This document shows positions 1 through 8,573 of a stretch of 63,467 nucleotides of DNA, one piece after another; position 1 is the first letter of the stretch, and the number at the start of each line of letters is the position of its first letter. The position numbers and the translations under genes were made by a program. The DNA comes from Planctomycetota bacterium (GTDB lineage: Bacteria > Planctomycetota > Planctomycetia > Pirellulales > UBA1268): positions 1 through 63,467 of the forward strand of contig JAGWVR010000008.1 of the NCBI GenBank assembly GCA_018970785.1, given 5' to 3'. Below the pieces are notes generated by a model. It saw only the letters and a program-made list of their open reading frames with translations, had not been told where the DNA came from and made no database searches.

Positions 1-306
1 CCGGCGCCGGCCGACGTGGCCGTCGACCTGACGACGATCGACGACGAGGGCCTGCGCGGCACCGGGGCCGGGCGGGTGGCGGTGTCGTACGAATTCGCGA
101 TCCCCGACACGCCGGCCGCCCGCGACGCCGTCCGCCGCATCGACCGGTCGGTGGAGTTCATGCCCGGATCGCGCGGCCGCGTCGGGGCCGCGGCCGGCGA
201 ATGCCTGTGCATCGGGAGCACCCACCAGCCCGGCTGGCGCGACGTGCTGGCACGCCTTGCCGAGCTTCCCGGGGTCGAGCGGATCGTCGAGTGCCACCAC
301 GAGTGA
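1..306 (+). CDS. C-terminal part of an unrecognised protein (truncated by window edge)
   Basis: The reading frame is open from the first base and stops with TGA at 304-306, so at least 101 codons of a gene that begins outside the window are visible. A GTG at 16 could be read as a start, but nothing like a ribosome binding site can be judged this close to the edge. The visible part has the alternating hydrophobic pattern of a small alpha/beta domain (RVAVSYEFAIP, CLCIGSTHQPGW, VLARLAELPGVERI) and ends VECHHE. I do not recognise the family. Codon use is strongly GC at third positions, as in the neighbouring genes, which supports a real gene. Confidence 0.55.
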   Translation, partial: PAPADVAVDLTTIDDEGLRGTGAGRVAVSYEFAIPDTPAARDAVRRIDRSVEFMPGSRGRVGAAAGECLCIGSTHQPGWRDVLARLAELPGVERIVECHHE

Positions 307-451
307 CCGGCGCGGCGCAACTGTCCCGTCGCACCGCGCGACGGCGGCGCGGGTTGTTGCCGCGGGCGCGGTCCGCGCCGATCGTGGAGGGGGATCGGCC
401 ACACCCTCGGCCGACCGGGCATGGTCGCCGCGCGTTTCCGGAGACCAGCCG

Positions 452-1708
452 ATGGCCGTCGTCCCAGCCCCCCCGCTCTCCGTTCCCGGCCCCGGTGGCG
501 TGACCGTGCCCGGCGTCTCGTTCGCGGCGTTGTCGGCCGCGACGCTGCGCCCACTCCTCCTCCCCTGGCGGCCTCCCTGCCTGTCGCTGGCGCTGCCGAC
601 CCACCGTCGCGTGCCGGGAAACCGCATCGATCTGCCGCGCTTCCGCCACCTCGTCACGGCGCTGCGCACGGCGCTCGAGGCCACCCAGCCGCCCGCCGAG
701 GTGGCCCGGCTCCTCGCCCCGTTGGCGACGCTCGCCGCCGAACGACGGTTTTGGGAATTCACGCGTGAGGGCCTCGTCGTCCTCGCCGCGGACGGGGCGG
801 CGACGGCGTTCGTCCTCGAGGAGTCGGTCGCCCCCTGCGCCCACGTCGGCGAGCACTTCCACACCGCCGACCTCGTCCGCCTCGTCGCCACCGCACGCCC
901 CTGCCGGGTGCTGACGCTGTCGAGCCGTGAGGCCCGTCTCTACGGCCTCGCCGACCACGGGCTCGAGCCATTCCCCTTCCCGGGCGGCGACGTCGCCGCC
1001 GGGCGGACGGTCCTCGGCCGCGGGGAGTTCGTCGACGCCGAGGCGTTCCAGCCGCACCGCGTGCGGCGCGGCCTCGGCGCGGCCGGCGCGATCCACGGCG
1101 GCACCGGGAGCCGGCTCGACGACACGCGTGCCGACACCGAGCGCTTCTTCCGCGCCGTCGCCGAGGCCGCACACGAACCCGGGGGGCCGCCGCTGCTGCT
1201 GGTCGCCCTGCCCGGTCTCGAGGCGATCTACCGCTCGGTGTGCCACGACGACCGGCTGCTCGGGGAAGCGGTGGCGCTCGACCCGCAGCGCGTCCCCGTC
1301 GACGACCTGCACCGGCGGATGCAGCCACTGCTGGCGCGGATCCGCCAGCGCGACGTCGAGGCCACGCTCGACACGTTCCGCAGTGCCCGGGCCCACGACC
1401 GTGGCACGTCCGACGTCGCCGCGATCGCCCGCGCCGCGGTGGCGGGCAACGTCCGGATCCTGCTGGTCGAGGCCGGCCGGCGGATCCCCGGCACGCTCGA
1501 CCGTTCGACCGGTGAGGTGCGCTTCGCCGCGGACGACACGACCGATCCGTCGCTGCGCGGCGACGGCCCCGCGGCGGCCGTCGAGGATCTCGTCGGCGCG
1601 ATCGCCGCCACGGTCCTCCTCCACGGCGGCGAGATCGTCGCGGTCGACAGGATGGCGATGCCGGCCGACACCGGGCTGGCCGCGATCGAGCGCCATCCCG
1701 ACGGCTGA
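452..1708 (+). CDS. baeRF-type protein (bacterial archaeo-eukaryotic release factor-like)
   Basis: A 418-residue protein. ATG at 452 is chosen because the frame upstream is arginine/serine-rich low-quality sequence and the first family-like block follows soon after. The segments LALPTHRRVPGNRIDLPRF, HVGEHFHTADLVRL and VLTLSSREARLYGL are the hallmark blocks of the baeRF families, bacterial relatives of the central domain of archaeal and eukaryotic peptide release factor 1. The C-terminal half (roughly residues 230-410) has the Rossmann-like look of the second baeRF domain, with DVAAIARAAVAGNVRILLVEAG. Members are thought to act at the ribosome, but their reaction is not established, so this is a family call only. 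The gene stands alone, convergent with the von Willebrand gene, leaving only about 30 bases between stops. Confidence 0.75.
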   Translation: MAVVPAPPLSVPGPGGVTVPGVSFAALSAATLRPLLLPWRPPCLSLALPTHRRVPGNRIDLPRFRHLVTALRTALEATQPPAEVARLLAPLATLAAERRFWEFTREGLVVLAADGAATAFVLEESVAPCAHVGEHFHTADLVRLVATARPCRVLTLSSREARLYGLADHGLEPFPFPGGDVAAGRTVLGRGEFVDAEAFQPHRVRRGLGAAGAIHGGTGSRLDDTRADTERFFRAVAEAAHEPGGPPLLLVALPGLEAIYRSVCHDDRLLGEAVALDPQRVPVDDLHRRMQPLLARIRQRDVEATLDTFRSARAHDRGTSDVAAIARAAVAGNVRILLVEAGRRIPGTLDRSTGEVRFAADDTTDPSLRGDGPAAAVEDLVGAIAATVLLHGGEIVAVDRMAMPADTGLAAIERHPDG

Positions 1709-1739
1709 ACCACCGGCGGCGCCGGCCCGTGCAGGCCGC

Positions 1740-4067
1740 TCACTCCCGTCGGGGCAAGCTCGCACCGGCGAGGCGCACCAGGTCGAGGAACTCGGTACGC
1801 AGGCCCCCCGGATCGGCGCCGATCGCCCCGCCGGCGATCTCCGCCACCAGCGGCAACGACGCCGAGCCGGCATGGGCGCTGTCGCGGAGGACCATGCCGA
1901 ACGCTGCGACCGCTGCCGCGAAGCGCAGGTCGTCGGACGCGGCTTCGAACGACCTGCCGGCGTCGACGAGGGGAAACTCCCGGGCGATGCTTTCGCGCCC
2001 CTCCGGCTGCTTGGAGCGGAGCGCCACGGTGAGCAGCTCGGGGGACGCCGCGGCCGCGTCGGGCACGGCGGCGCGTGGCGCGTACTTGAGCGCTGCCGAG
2101 CGGGTCCCGGCGGCGGCCGGCACGTATTCGTACAGTGCCGTCACGCCGTGGCCGGCCCCGATGTCGCCGGCGTCCTTGGCGTCGTCGGCGAAGTCTCGCG
2201 CCGCCATGACGCGGTTCTCGTAGCCGAGCAGCCGGTACGAGGCGACCTGTGCCGGATTGAACTCGACCTGGATCTTCACGTCCTTGGCGATCGTCACGGT
2301 CGAGCCGGTGAGCTGCTCGACGAGCACCTTCCGCGCCTCGCGCAGCGAGTCGACGTAGGCGTACAGGCCGTTGCCGTTGTCGGCGAGCTTCTCCATCTTC
2401 TCGTCCTGGAGGTTCCCCTGGCCGAAGCCGAGGACGGTGAGGAACGTCCCTTCGGCAGCCTTCGCCCGGATCAGCTTCACCAGCGCCGCGTCGTCGGTGA
2501 TGCCGACGTTGAGGTCGCCGTCGGTGCAGAGGATCACCCGGTTGGCACCGCCGGGGACGAAGTGCCGCTTCGCCTCCTCGTAGGCCAGTTCGATGCCGGC
2601 GCTGCCGTGCGTCGAGCCGCCGGCCTCGAGCGACCGGATCACGCCGCGGATCGCCTCCGGCCGGTCGCCACCGGTGGCCGGGAGCTTGAGGCCGGCGTCG
2701 CCGGCGTAGGTGACGATCGACACCCGGTCCTCCTCGCGGAGCTGGTCGACCAGCAGCAGCAGCGCCTGCTTCACCAGCGGCAGCTTGTCGGGGTCGCGCA
2801 TCGAGCCGGAGACGTCGACGAGGAATACGAGGTTGCCCGCGGGGCGCGTCGCGGCAGCGATCTCGCGCCCCTTGAGCGCGATGCGCACGAGGCGGTGGTC
2901 GGGGTTCCACGGGCAGGCGGCCGTCTCGAGGCGGACGGCGAACGGGTCGCCATCGGCGGGCGGCGGCGGATCGGAGTAGCGGAAGTAGTTGATCAGCTCC
3001 TCGAGCCGGACCGCGTCGGCCGGCGGACGCTGCCCGGCGGTGAGGAACCGGCGGACGATCGCGTAGGAGGCGGTGTCGACGTCGATCGAAAACGTCGACA
3101 GCGGAGCGGTCTGCGGATCCTGGAACGGATTCTCGACGAACCGGGCGAAGCGCTCGCCGGCCGGCACCGGCCCCGGTACGCGCCGCCCCATCAATCCGCT
3201 CGCCGCGCTGAGTTCATCGGCCGCCCCGTCACCCGGACGCGCTGCCTCGCGGGTCACCGCCCCATCGAGGCCGGCTCCCAACGCCCCGGGCACCGCTCCC
3301 CCGGCCAGGCCGGACACCTGGCCGGCGACCCCGGCGGGCGCACCCGCCGCGGCCAACCCCGCGGCGCCGGAACCGACTCCCCCGCCCGCGACCCCGGCAG
3401 GTGCCGGGAACGGCGCCATCCGCCGCGTCGACTCCGCCTGCGCCGCCAGGCCGGGAGCGTCGGCCGGGGCGAACGCGAATTGGTCGGGGTGCGCGCTTCG
3501 CGTCACGCGCTCGCGCTCGAACGGCACCGCCGCCTTCCCGGCGGTTTCGGTCGGCGGCGTGGCGGCAACGACCGCGGCGCCCGGTTGCTGCCGTTCGCCG
3601 CCGATCGGTTCCGGGGCGGCGGCTGGCGGCGCCACTCCATCGGTCGCAGCGCGCGGCTCGGGCTCGCGCCTGAGCCATGCCACCTGCCGCTCGTCGCCGA
3701 CGCGCCCCGGCAGGGCGATCACCACTCCCACGCTCGCCGCGACCGCACCGAGAGCGAGGAGCCACGGCCACGCGGGCCGCGGTGACCGGGCCCGCTTCGT
3801 CGCTGGCGTCTCCCCCAGCGCCGCCACCACCGCCGCGCGGAGCACGGCACTCGGCTCCCCGGCGGATGCCGAGCCGCGCAGCGCCCGGCCGATCGCCCGC
3901 AGTTCGTCGAGTGCGATTCGGTCGGTGGCGCTGGCCGCCAGCCGGGCCTCGATGCGGACGCGCTCGGCGGAAGTGAGCTCGTCGAGGGCGAGCGCCGCCA
4001 GCAGGCTCTCCTCGACCTCGCGCGGGTCGGGGAGCGGGGCGGCGGTCCGGGGATCGTCGGCACTCAT
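1740..4067 (-). CDS. von Willebrand factor A protein, YfbK type, with anti-sigma-like N-terminus
   Basis: A 775-residue protein. Residues 1-95 are helical and acidic (DPREVEESLLAALALDELTS), as in the cytoplasmic part of anti-sigma factors, followed by one membrane segment near 97-117 (WPWLLALGAVAASVGVVIAL) and a long Pro/Ala/Gly linker to about 265. Then come the VWA_N region (NPFQDPQTAPLSTFSIDVDT), a von Willebrand A domain with the metal-site motif DVSGSM near residue 415, and the C-terminal DUF3520-like region (KQPEGRESIAREFPL) as in E. coli YfbK. Its start codon overlaps the stop of the sigma factor gene by four bases (ATGA), so the two are translationally coupled. I infer that the N-terminus holds the sigma factor at the membrane while the VWA part sits outside; that role is not proven by the sequence. 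Confidence 0.88.
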   Translation of the reverse strand: MSADDPRTAAPLPDPREVEESLLAALALDELTSAERVRIEARLAASATDRIALDELRAIGRALRGSASAGEPSAVLRAAVVAALGETPATKRARSPRPAWPWLLALGAVAASVGVVIALPGRVGDERQVAWLRREPEPRAATDGVAPPAAAPEPIGGERQQPGAAVVAATPPTETAGKAAVPFERERVTRSAHPDQFAFAPADAPGLAAQAESTRRMAPFPAPAGVAGGGVGSGAAGLAAAGAPAGVAGQVSGLAGGAVPGALGAGLDGAVTREAARPGDGAADELSAASGLMGRRVPGPVPAGERFARFVENPFQDPQTAPLSTFSIDVDTASYAIVRRFLTAGQRPPADAVRLEELINYFRYSDPPPPADGDPFAVRLETAACPWNPDHRLVRIALKGREIAAATRPAGNLVFLVDVSGSMRDPDKLPLVKQALLLLVDQLREEDRVSIVTYAGDAGLKLPATGGDRPEAIRGVIRSLEAGGSTHGSAGIELAYEEAKRHFVPGGANRVILCTDGDLNVGITDDAALVKLIRAKAAEGTFLTVLGFGQGNLQDEKMEKLADNGNGLYAYVDSLREARKVLVEQLTGSTVTIAKDVKIQVEFNPAQVASYRLLGYENRVMAARDFADDAKDAGDIGAGHGVTALYEYVPAAAGTRSAALKYAPRAAVPDAAAASPELLTVALRSKQPEGRESIAREFPLVDAGRSFEAASDDLRFAAAVAAFGMVLRDSAHAGSASLPLVAEIAGGAIGADPGGLRTEFLDLVRLAGASLPRRE

Positions 4068-4633
4068 CGGTGCACCTCAGGAGCGACGGGGGTGGGGAGC
4101 AGGTCGCGGACGAGCGGATTGGCGCGCAGCGCCGCCAGGCCGCGGTGGGCCAGCACGCGGACGTGGCCCTCGGTCTTCCCGGTGACCGCGGCGATCTCGC
4201 GATACGAGAGACCGGCCGCCCAGAGATCGAGGGTCTCGGCTTGGAGGCGCGGGAGGGTGGCGAGGAGACCGCGGAGAACCCCGGCCAGGTCGGCGGTCTC
4301 GGCACTGGCCGCCGGGTCGGTTTCGCGCGCGGTCGGTTGGGCGGATGGCGGCATGGCGGCGGACTCCGTGGGGAGGTCGTCGAAGGATCGCTCGCGGCCG
4401 GCGCGGCGGAGGTGGTCGATCGCCCGGTTGCGGCAGACGCGGAACAACCAGGGAACGGCGCGGTCGCCGAGCGTCGCAGGCGACTGGGCGCAGAGCTGGA
4501 CGAAGGCATGCTGGACGGCGTCGCGGGCCGCGTCGGCGTCGCCGATCAGCCGGCAGGCGTGGCGCAGCAGCGCCTGCTCGTGCGCGGCGAGCAGCCCCAA
4601 TACCCAGCGTTGCCGTTCGTCGGGCGATTCCAT
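4064..4633 (-). CDS. ECF-type RNA polymerase sigma factor
   Basis: A 189-residue sigma-70 family protein of extracytoplasmic-function size. Region 2 lies at about residues 15-85 (LLRHACRLIGDADAARDAVQ, then PWLFRVCRNRAIDHLRR). An Ala/Pro/Thr-rich linker of about 35 residues follows, then region 4 at about 125-175 with the helix-turn-helix LSYREIAAVTGKTEGHVRVL. It redirects RNA polymerase to a small set of promoters. It is the first gene of a two-gene operon with the VWA protein, overlapping it by four bases. The start at 4633 gives a normal length for the family. The 150 bases to the divergent malY-like gene must contain both promoters. Confidence 0.93.
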   Translation of the reverse strand: MESPDERQRWVLGLLAAHEQALLRHACRLIGDADAARDAVQHAFVQLCAQSPATLGDRAVPWLFRVCRNRAIDHLRRAGRERSFDDLPTESAAMPPSAQPTARETDPAASAETADLAGVLRGLLATLPRLQAETLDLWAAGLSYREIAAVTGKTEGHVRVLAHRGLAALRANPLVRDLLPTPVAPEVHR

Positions 4634-4783
4634 CGGCTCGTCCTCGGGGCCGATCCGGGGGCTTCACGTCCCCCGGCCGACAGGATCACGGCGGGGGTGG
4701 TGATCTGTTACAAACGGATCCTGCAGCGATCGATTGTCGGTGATTCACCTGCCGTCCGCGCCCTGCCTGCCCCCTCGCGCCCG

Positions 4784-5944
4784 ATGACCGACCCCGCCTT
4801 CGCCGATTGCCCCGACCGCCGCGGCACCGGGTCCGAGAAGTGGGATCGCTGGCCCGGCGACATCCTGCCGGTCTGGGTGGCCGACATGGACTTCCGCACC
4901 GACCCGGCGGTGCTCGAGGCGCTCCACCGGCGCGTCGATCACGGCGTCTTCGGCTACACCGCCGATCCCCCCGGTTTCGCTCCGAGCCTCGCCGGGCATC
5001 TCGAACGGCGATTCGGTTGGGTGATCGACCCGGGGCACGTGATCGGCATCACCGGCGTCGTGTCCGGCCTGGCGGTGGCGGCGCGGCTGCTGGCCGCGGC
5101 CGACGACGAGATCATCTCGTTCACGCCGGTCTATCCGCCGTTCCTCACGCTCCCCGGCCGCGCCGGCCGGAGGCTCGTGCGCGTGCCGCTGGCGAGCGAC
5201 GGCCACGGCTGGACGATCGACCACGACGCCCTCGCCGCCGCGGTCTCGCTGCGGACCAGGCTCGTGTGGCTGTGCCATCCACACAATCCCACCGGCACGG
5301 TGTTCGGCGCCGCGGATCTCGTCGCGATCGCCGATCTCGCCGAGCGGCACGGCCTGACGGTCGTCAGCGACGAGATCTGGTCCGACCTGCTCCTCGACGA
5401 CGACGCCGGCGGCCCCGTCCACGTCCCGTTCGCGAGCCTCGACCACCCGGCCGCGCGCCGCGCGGTGACGCTCGTCGCTCCGTCGAAGACCTGGAACATC
5501 GCCGGATTGTGCTGCGCCGCGGCGATCGTCCCGCACGCTGCGTGGCGCCACGGCTGGCGCGCCGCCAGCGGGGGACTGCTGCCGATGGTCAATCCCCTCG
5601 GCTACGCCGCCGCCGAGGCGGCCTGGAACCATGGCGAACCCTGGCGGCGCCGGCTGGTGCATCTCCTCCGCGACCATCGCCGGAGGGTCGTCGAGGCGGT
5701 CGCCGGCATCCCCGGTCTGTCCTGCATCCCGCCGCAGGCCACCTACCTGGCCTGGATCGACTGCCGCGGCAGTGGCGTCGCCGATCCCCAGGCCGCCTGC
5801 GAGGCCGCCGGCCTGGGCACCTCCGACGGGCGCGAGTTCGGCGCCCCGGGCTTCGTGCGCCTCAACATGGCCTGCCCGACGGAACGGTTGGAGGAGGCGC
5901 TCCACCGGCTGCGCAGGGCTTTCACGCCTGAAAAACAGGCTTGA
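4784..5944 (+). CDS. MalY/PatB-family PLP-dependent C-S lyase
   Basis: A 386-residue fold-type I aminotransferase-like enzyme of the MalY/PatB group, which cleaves cystathionine or cysteine conjugates to a thiol, pyruvate and ammonia (cystathionine beta-lyase, EC 4.4.1.13). Family signs are DILPVWVADMDF near the N-terminus, GYTADPPGF, CHPHNPTGTVF for the cofactor-binding loop, VVSDEIWSDLL, and the PLP lysine in APSKTWNIAG (Lys235). The ATG at 4784 is chosen because MTDPAFADCPDRRGTGSEKW aligns with the usual family beginning. It is divergent from the sigma factor gene and appears monocistronic. A short hairpin (GCCTG, AAAAA, CAGGC) covers the end of the gene at 5928-5942. Specific substrate cannot be told from sequence. 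Confidence 0.9.
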   Translation: MTDPAFADCPDRRGTGSEKWDRWPGDILPVWVADMDFRTDPAVLEALHRRVDHGVFGYTADPPGFAPSLAGHLERRFGWVIDPGHVIGITGVVSGLAVAARLLAAADDEIISFTPVYPPFLTLPGRAGRRLVRVPLASDGHGWTIDHDALAAAVSLRTRLVWLCHPHNPTGTVFGAADLVAIADLAERHGLTVVSDEIWSDLLLDDDAGGPVHVPFASLDHPAARRAVTLVAPSKTWNIAGLCCAAAIVPHAAWRHGWRAASGGLLPMVNPLGYAAAEAAWNHGEPWRRRLVHLLRDHRRRVVEAVAGIPGLSCIPPQATYLAWIDCRGSGVADPQAACEAAGLGTSDGREFGAPGFVRLNMACPTERLEEALHRLRRAFTPEKQA

Positions 5945-6060
5945 ATTCCCCTCGGCCGGGCCTGGACAATACAGTTCCGTCTCCGGGCTCCGCTACCTGG
6001 CGCCGGCTGGGGCGTTGAGGTGGTGTGGCTCCGTTCGCTCCCCGTCCCGAGAATCACGCC

Positions 6061-6333
6061 ATGCATCGCTTCATCCGACCGGTCGTGATGGTCATGCTCG
6101 CCACGGTTTCCCTGCCGGCGTTTGCCCAGGACAAAAAGGCTCCCGATCCGGAAAAGACGTTCAAGCGCAAGGACAGCAACGGCGACGGGTTCCTGTCGCT
6201 CGACGAGTTCAAGGCGAAGCTCAAGGACAAGCAGCTCGAGAACGCCGACCGCCGCTTCGGCCGCCTCGACACCAACGCCGACAAGAAGGTGTCGCTCGAG
6301 GAGTTCAAGGCCGGCATCAAGCCGAAGCCCTGA
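6061..6333 (+). CDS. exported EF-hand calcium-binding protein
   Basis: A 90-residue protein with a signal peptide (residues 1-22, MHRFIRP then a hydrophobic stretch ending LPAFA, cleavage likely before Gln23). Two EF-hand loops follow: residues 38-49 (DSNGDGFLSLDE), with all calcium ligand positions filled, and 70-81 (DTNADKKVSLEE), also acceptable though lysines replace the usual glycine. It should bind one or two calcium ions outside the cytoplasm. Similar small EF-hand proteins are abundant in planctomycetes. An upstream in-frame ATG at 6025 exists but would put 12 non-hydrophobic residues before the signal peptide, so 6061 is preferred. Confidence 0.85.
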   Translation: MHRFIRPVVMVMLATVSLPAFAQDKKAPDPEKTFKRKDSNGDGFLSLDEFKAKLKDKQLENADRRFGRLDTNADKKVSLEEFKAGIKPKP

Positions 6334-6409
6334 CCGCGCCGAAATCTGCCGAGACGGGATGCGCGGGCGTTGCCCGCCGCCCCGATGGCCCACCCGTGGA
6401 ACCGACACG

Positions 6410-8425
6410 ATGACCAATCGTCCCTTGCCACCTGGCCGCGCGCCGATCGCCCGCCCAGGCGTCCTGCCGTGGCTGGCGGCCGTGGTCGTCGGCGGCACGG
6501 TGGCCGTGGGGATGGCCGGCGCCGCGGAACGCAAGCCTGCTCCCCGGCGCCCGGTCGTGCCCCCGTCGCGCCTTCCCCAGGCGGTCACCGACGCCCCGGG
6601 CGGCACGGTGCTCGACGTCGCGCCGGTCGACCGCTCGCGGCGGGCGGCGGTGGCCGAAGCGGCGGCGCGGATCGACGAACTGGTCGCGGCCGGTTGGCAG
6701 GCGCGCGGCGTCGAGGGGAGCCGGCCGCTCGACGACGCCCGCTACGTGCGGCGGATCTACCTCGAGCTCGGCGGCCGGATCCCGACCCACGACGAAACCG
6801 TCGCCTTCCTCGCCGATGACGACCCGGCGAAGCGCGCCCGGTTGGTCGAGGGGCTCCTCGAAAGCCCCGACTACGTCAGCCACTTCTACAACTACTGGGC
6901 CGACATCCTCCGGCTCACCGAACGCCCGCAGCGCGCCCTGTTCTGCGAGCCCTACCTCGATTGGGTGAAGCGGTCGATCGCCGCCAACCGGCCGTTCGAC
7001 CAGTGGGTCCACGAGATGCTCACCGCCGACGGCAAGGCGTGGGAGAACCCCGCGGTCGGCTACCAGCTCCGCGACCTGGGGATGCCGCTGCCCTACGTCG
7101 ACAACACCGTCCGCGTGTTCCTCGGCACGCAGATCGGCTGCGCCCAGTGCCACGACCACCCCTTCGACTCCTGGACGCAGCACCAGTTCTACGAGCTGGC
7201 GGCGTTCACCGCCGGGACGCGCGGCGGGTTCGGCGGCAAGCTCCCCAAGGAGCAGCGGCAGGCGCTGCGCACCGACGCGACGGCGCGGGCGATCCGCGGC
7301 CTGGTCGTCGAGGCCCGGCGCGAGGCGCGCGACGGCAAGGTCGACAACGGCTTCATCCAGTTCCTCCAGGCCAACGGCGCGATCGTCCGCCACCACGATC
7401 AGCCCCTCCGCCTGCCCCACGACTACAAGTACGACGACGCCGCACCGAACGACGAAGTGGCCCCGAAGGTCCTCTGGGGTGAGGTGCCGAGCGCTGCCGA
7501 GTCCGCCGACGGCCGGGAGCAATTCGCCGCCTGGGTCACGGCCCGCGACAACCGGCAGTTCGCCCGGACGATCGCCAACCGGCTGTGGAAGAAGGTGATG
7601 GGGGTCGGGCTCGTCGAACCGGTCGACGACTTCCGTGCCGCCAATCCCCCGTCCCACCCCGAATTGCTCGAGCACCTCACCGACCTCGTCCTCACCCTCG
7701 ATTTCGACCTCCGCGAGCTCGTGCGCGTGCTGGTCTCGACCGGGACATTCGCGCGGCGGGCGGTGATCCACGATCCGGCCGCCGGCACGCCGTTCGCCTT
7801 CACTGGCCCGGCGCTGAAGCGGATGACGGCCGAGCAGCTGTGGGACTCGATCCTGACGCTCATCGCCGCCGACCCGTGGGACTACCAGCGGCCGACGGCG
7901 GAGGAGTTCGCCGCGGCGGTCGACCTCGACCTGACCCGCGGCAAGGTCTCGCTCGAGACGGCCCAGGGCGCCTACCAGCGCTACCTGTCGTCGTTCGGGC
8001 CCCGGCAGACGAGGCTCCAGCTCCAGAAGCAGTATGGCTACCAGGGGCAGGTGCTGGCCCGCGCCAGTGAACTGCCGACACCGCTGCCGCTGGGACACTT
8101 CCTCCGGCAGTTCGGCCAGAGCGACCGGGAGAGCATCGAAGGGGGACGGACCGTGGCGACGATCCCGCAGATCCTCGCGATGTTCAACGGCCCGATCACC
8201 CATGCGATGCTCGAGCGCGGCAGCGTGATCCACGGCGAGATCGTCGCCGGGGATCCGCGCGAGGCGGTCGACGTGATCTTCCTGTCGGTCCTCTCGCGGA
8301 CCCCCGACGCCGAGGACCGCCGCCTGGCGATCGCCGAGATCACCTCCGCCGACAATCCCGCGACGGGCGTGGGGAACGTCATCTGGGCACTGCTCAACAC
8401 GCGCGAGTTCCTGTTCATCCAGTAG
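6410..8425 (+). CDS. DUF1549/DUF1553 (PSD1-type) protein
   Basis: A 671-residue exported protein. A hydrophobic segment near residues 18-40 (VLPWLAAVVVGGTVAVGMAGA) acts as signal peptide or anchor. DUF1549 covers about 90-300, including DARYVRRIYLELGGRIPT and the cysteine motif CAQCHDHPFDSW (Cys244, Cys247, His248), which looks like a c-type haem or metal site. DUF1553 covers about 360-660 (FARTIANRLWKKVMGVGLVE, and the terminal VIWALLNTREFLFIQ). This is one of the planctomycete paralogue expansions. The partner DUF1501 gene follows directly, the usual arrangement. Biochemical role is unknown; an oxidative or hydrolytic role in polymer degradation is only a guess. Confidence 0.92.
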   Translation: MTNRPLPPGRAPIARPGVLPWLAAVVVGGTVAVGMAGAAERKPAPRRPVVPPSRLPQAVTDAPGGTVLDVAPVDRSRRAAVAEAAARIDELVAAGWQARGVEGSRPLDDARYVRRIYLELGGRIPTHDETVAFLADDDPAKRARLVEGLLESPDYVSHFYNYWADILRLTERPQRALFCEPYLDWVKRSIAANRPFDQWVHEMLTADGKAWENPAVGYQLRDLGMPLPYVDNTVRVFLGTQIGCAQCHDHPFDSWTQHQFYELAAFTAGTRGGFGGKLPKEQRQALRTDATARAIRGLVVEARREARDGKVDNGFIQFLQANGAIVRHHDQPLRLPHDYKYDDAAPNDEVAPKVLWGEVPSAAESADGREQFAAWVTARDNRQFARTIANRLWKKVMGVGLVEPVDDFRAANPPSHPELLEHLTDLVLTLDFDLRELVRVLVSTGTFARRAVIHDPAAGTPFAFTGPALKRMTAEQLWDSILTLIAADPWDYQRPTAEEFAAAVDLDLTRGKVSLETAQGAYQRYLSSFGPRQTRLQLQKQYGYQGQVLARASELPTPLPLGHFLRQFGQSDRESIEGGRTVATIPQILAMFNGPITHAMLERGSVIHGEIVAGDPREAVDVIFLSVLSRTPDAEDRRLAIAEITSADNPATGVGNVIWALLNTREFLFIQ

Positions 8426-8440
8426 CGACCGTCGCTGTCG

Positions 8441-8520
8441 GTGGACGAGGCCGGCCATGGCCTTCGTCCACCTGGGCGCGCCGGGGAACGCCGCAGGTTT
8501 CCCCGTCCGCCGGCATCCGC
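8441..8520 (+). repeat. dispersed hairpin repeat, copy A
   Basis: The copy sits in the gap between the DUF1549/1553 and DUF1501 genes. It begins with a hairpin whose outer arms are GTGGACGA and TCGTCCAC (8441-8471), then GGGGAAC GCCGCAG GTTTCCCC, a second hairpin, and ends in a GCCGGCATCCGC block. Copies at 11870 and 52475 share the same three-part order. Confidence 0.7.
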
Positions 8521-8573
8521 ACCCCCCGGCCGACCACCGTGTCCACGGCCCTTCCCACCGCGAGCCATCTCCG

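Noticed and set aside
927-3785. A plus-strand frame of about 950 codons crossing the baeRF and VWA genes
   Set aside because: It bridges two genes in different directions and has no family blocks.
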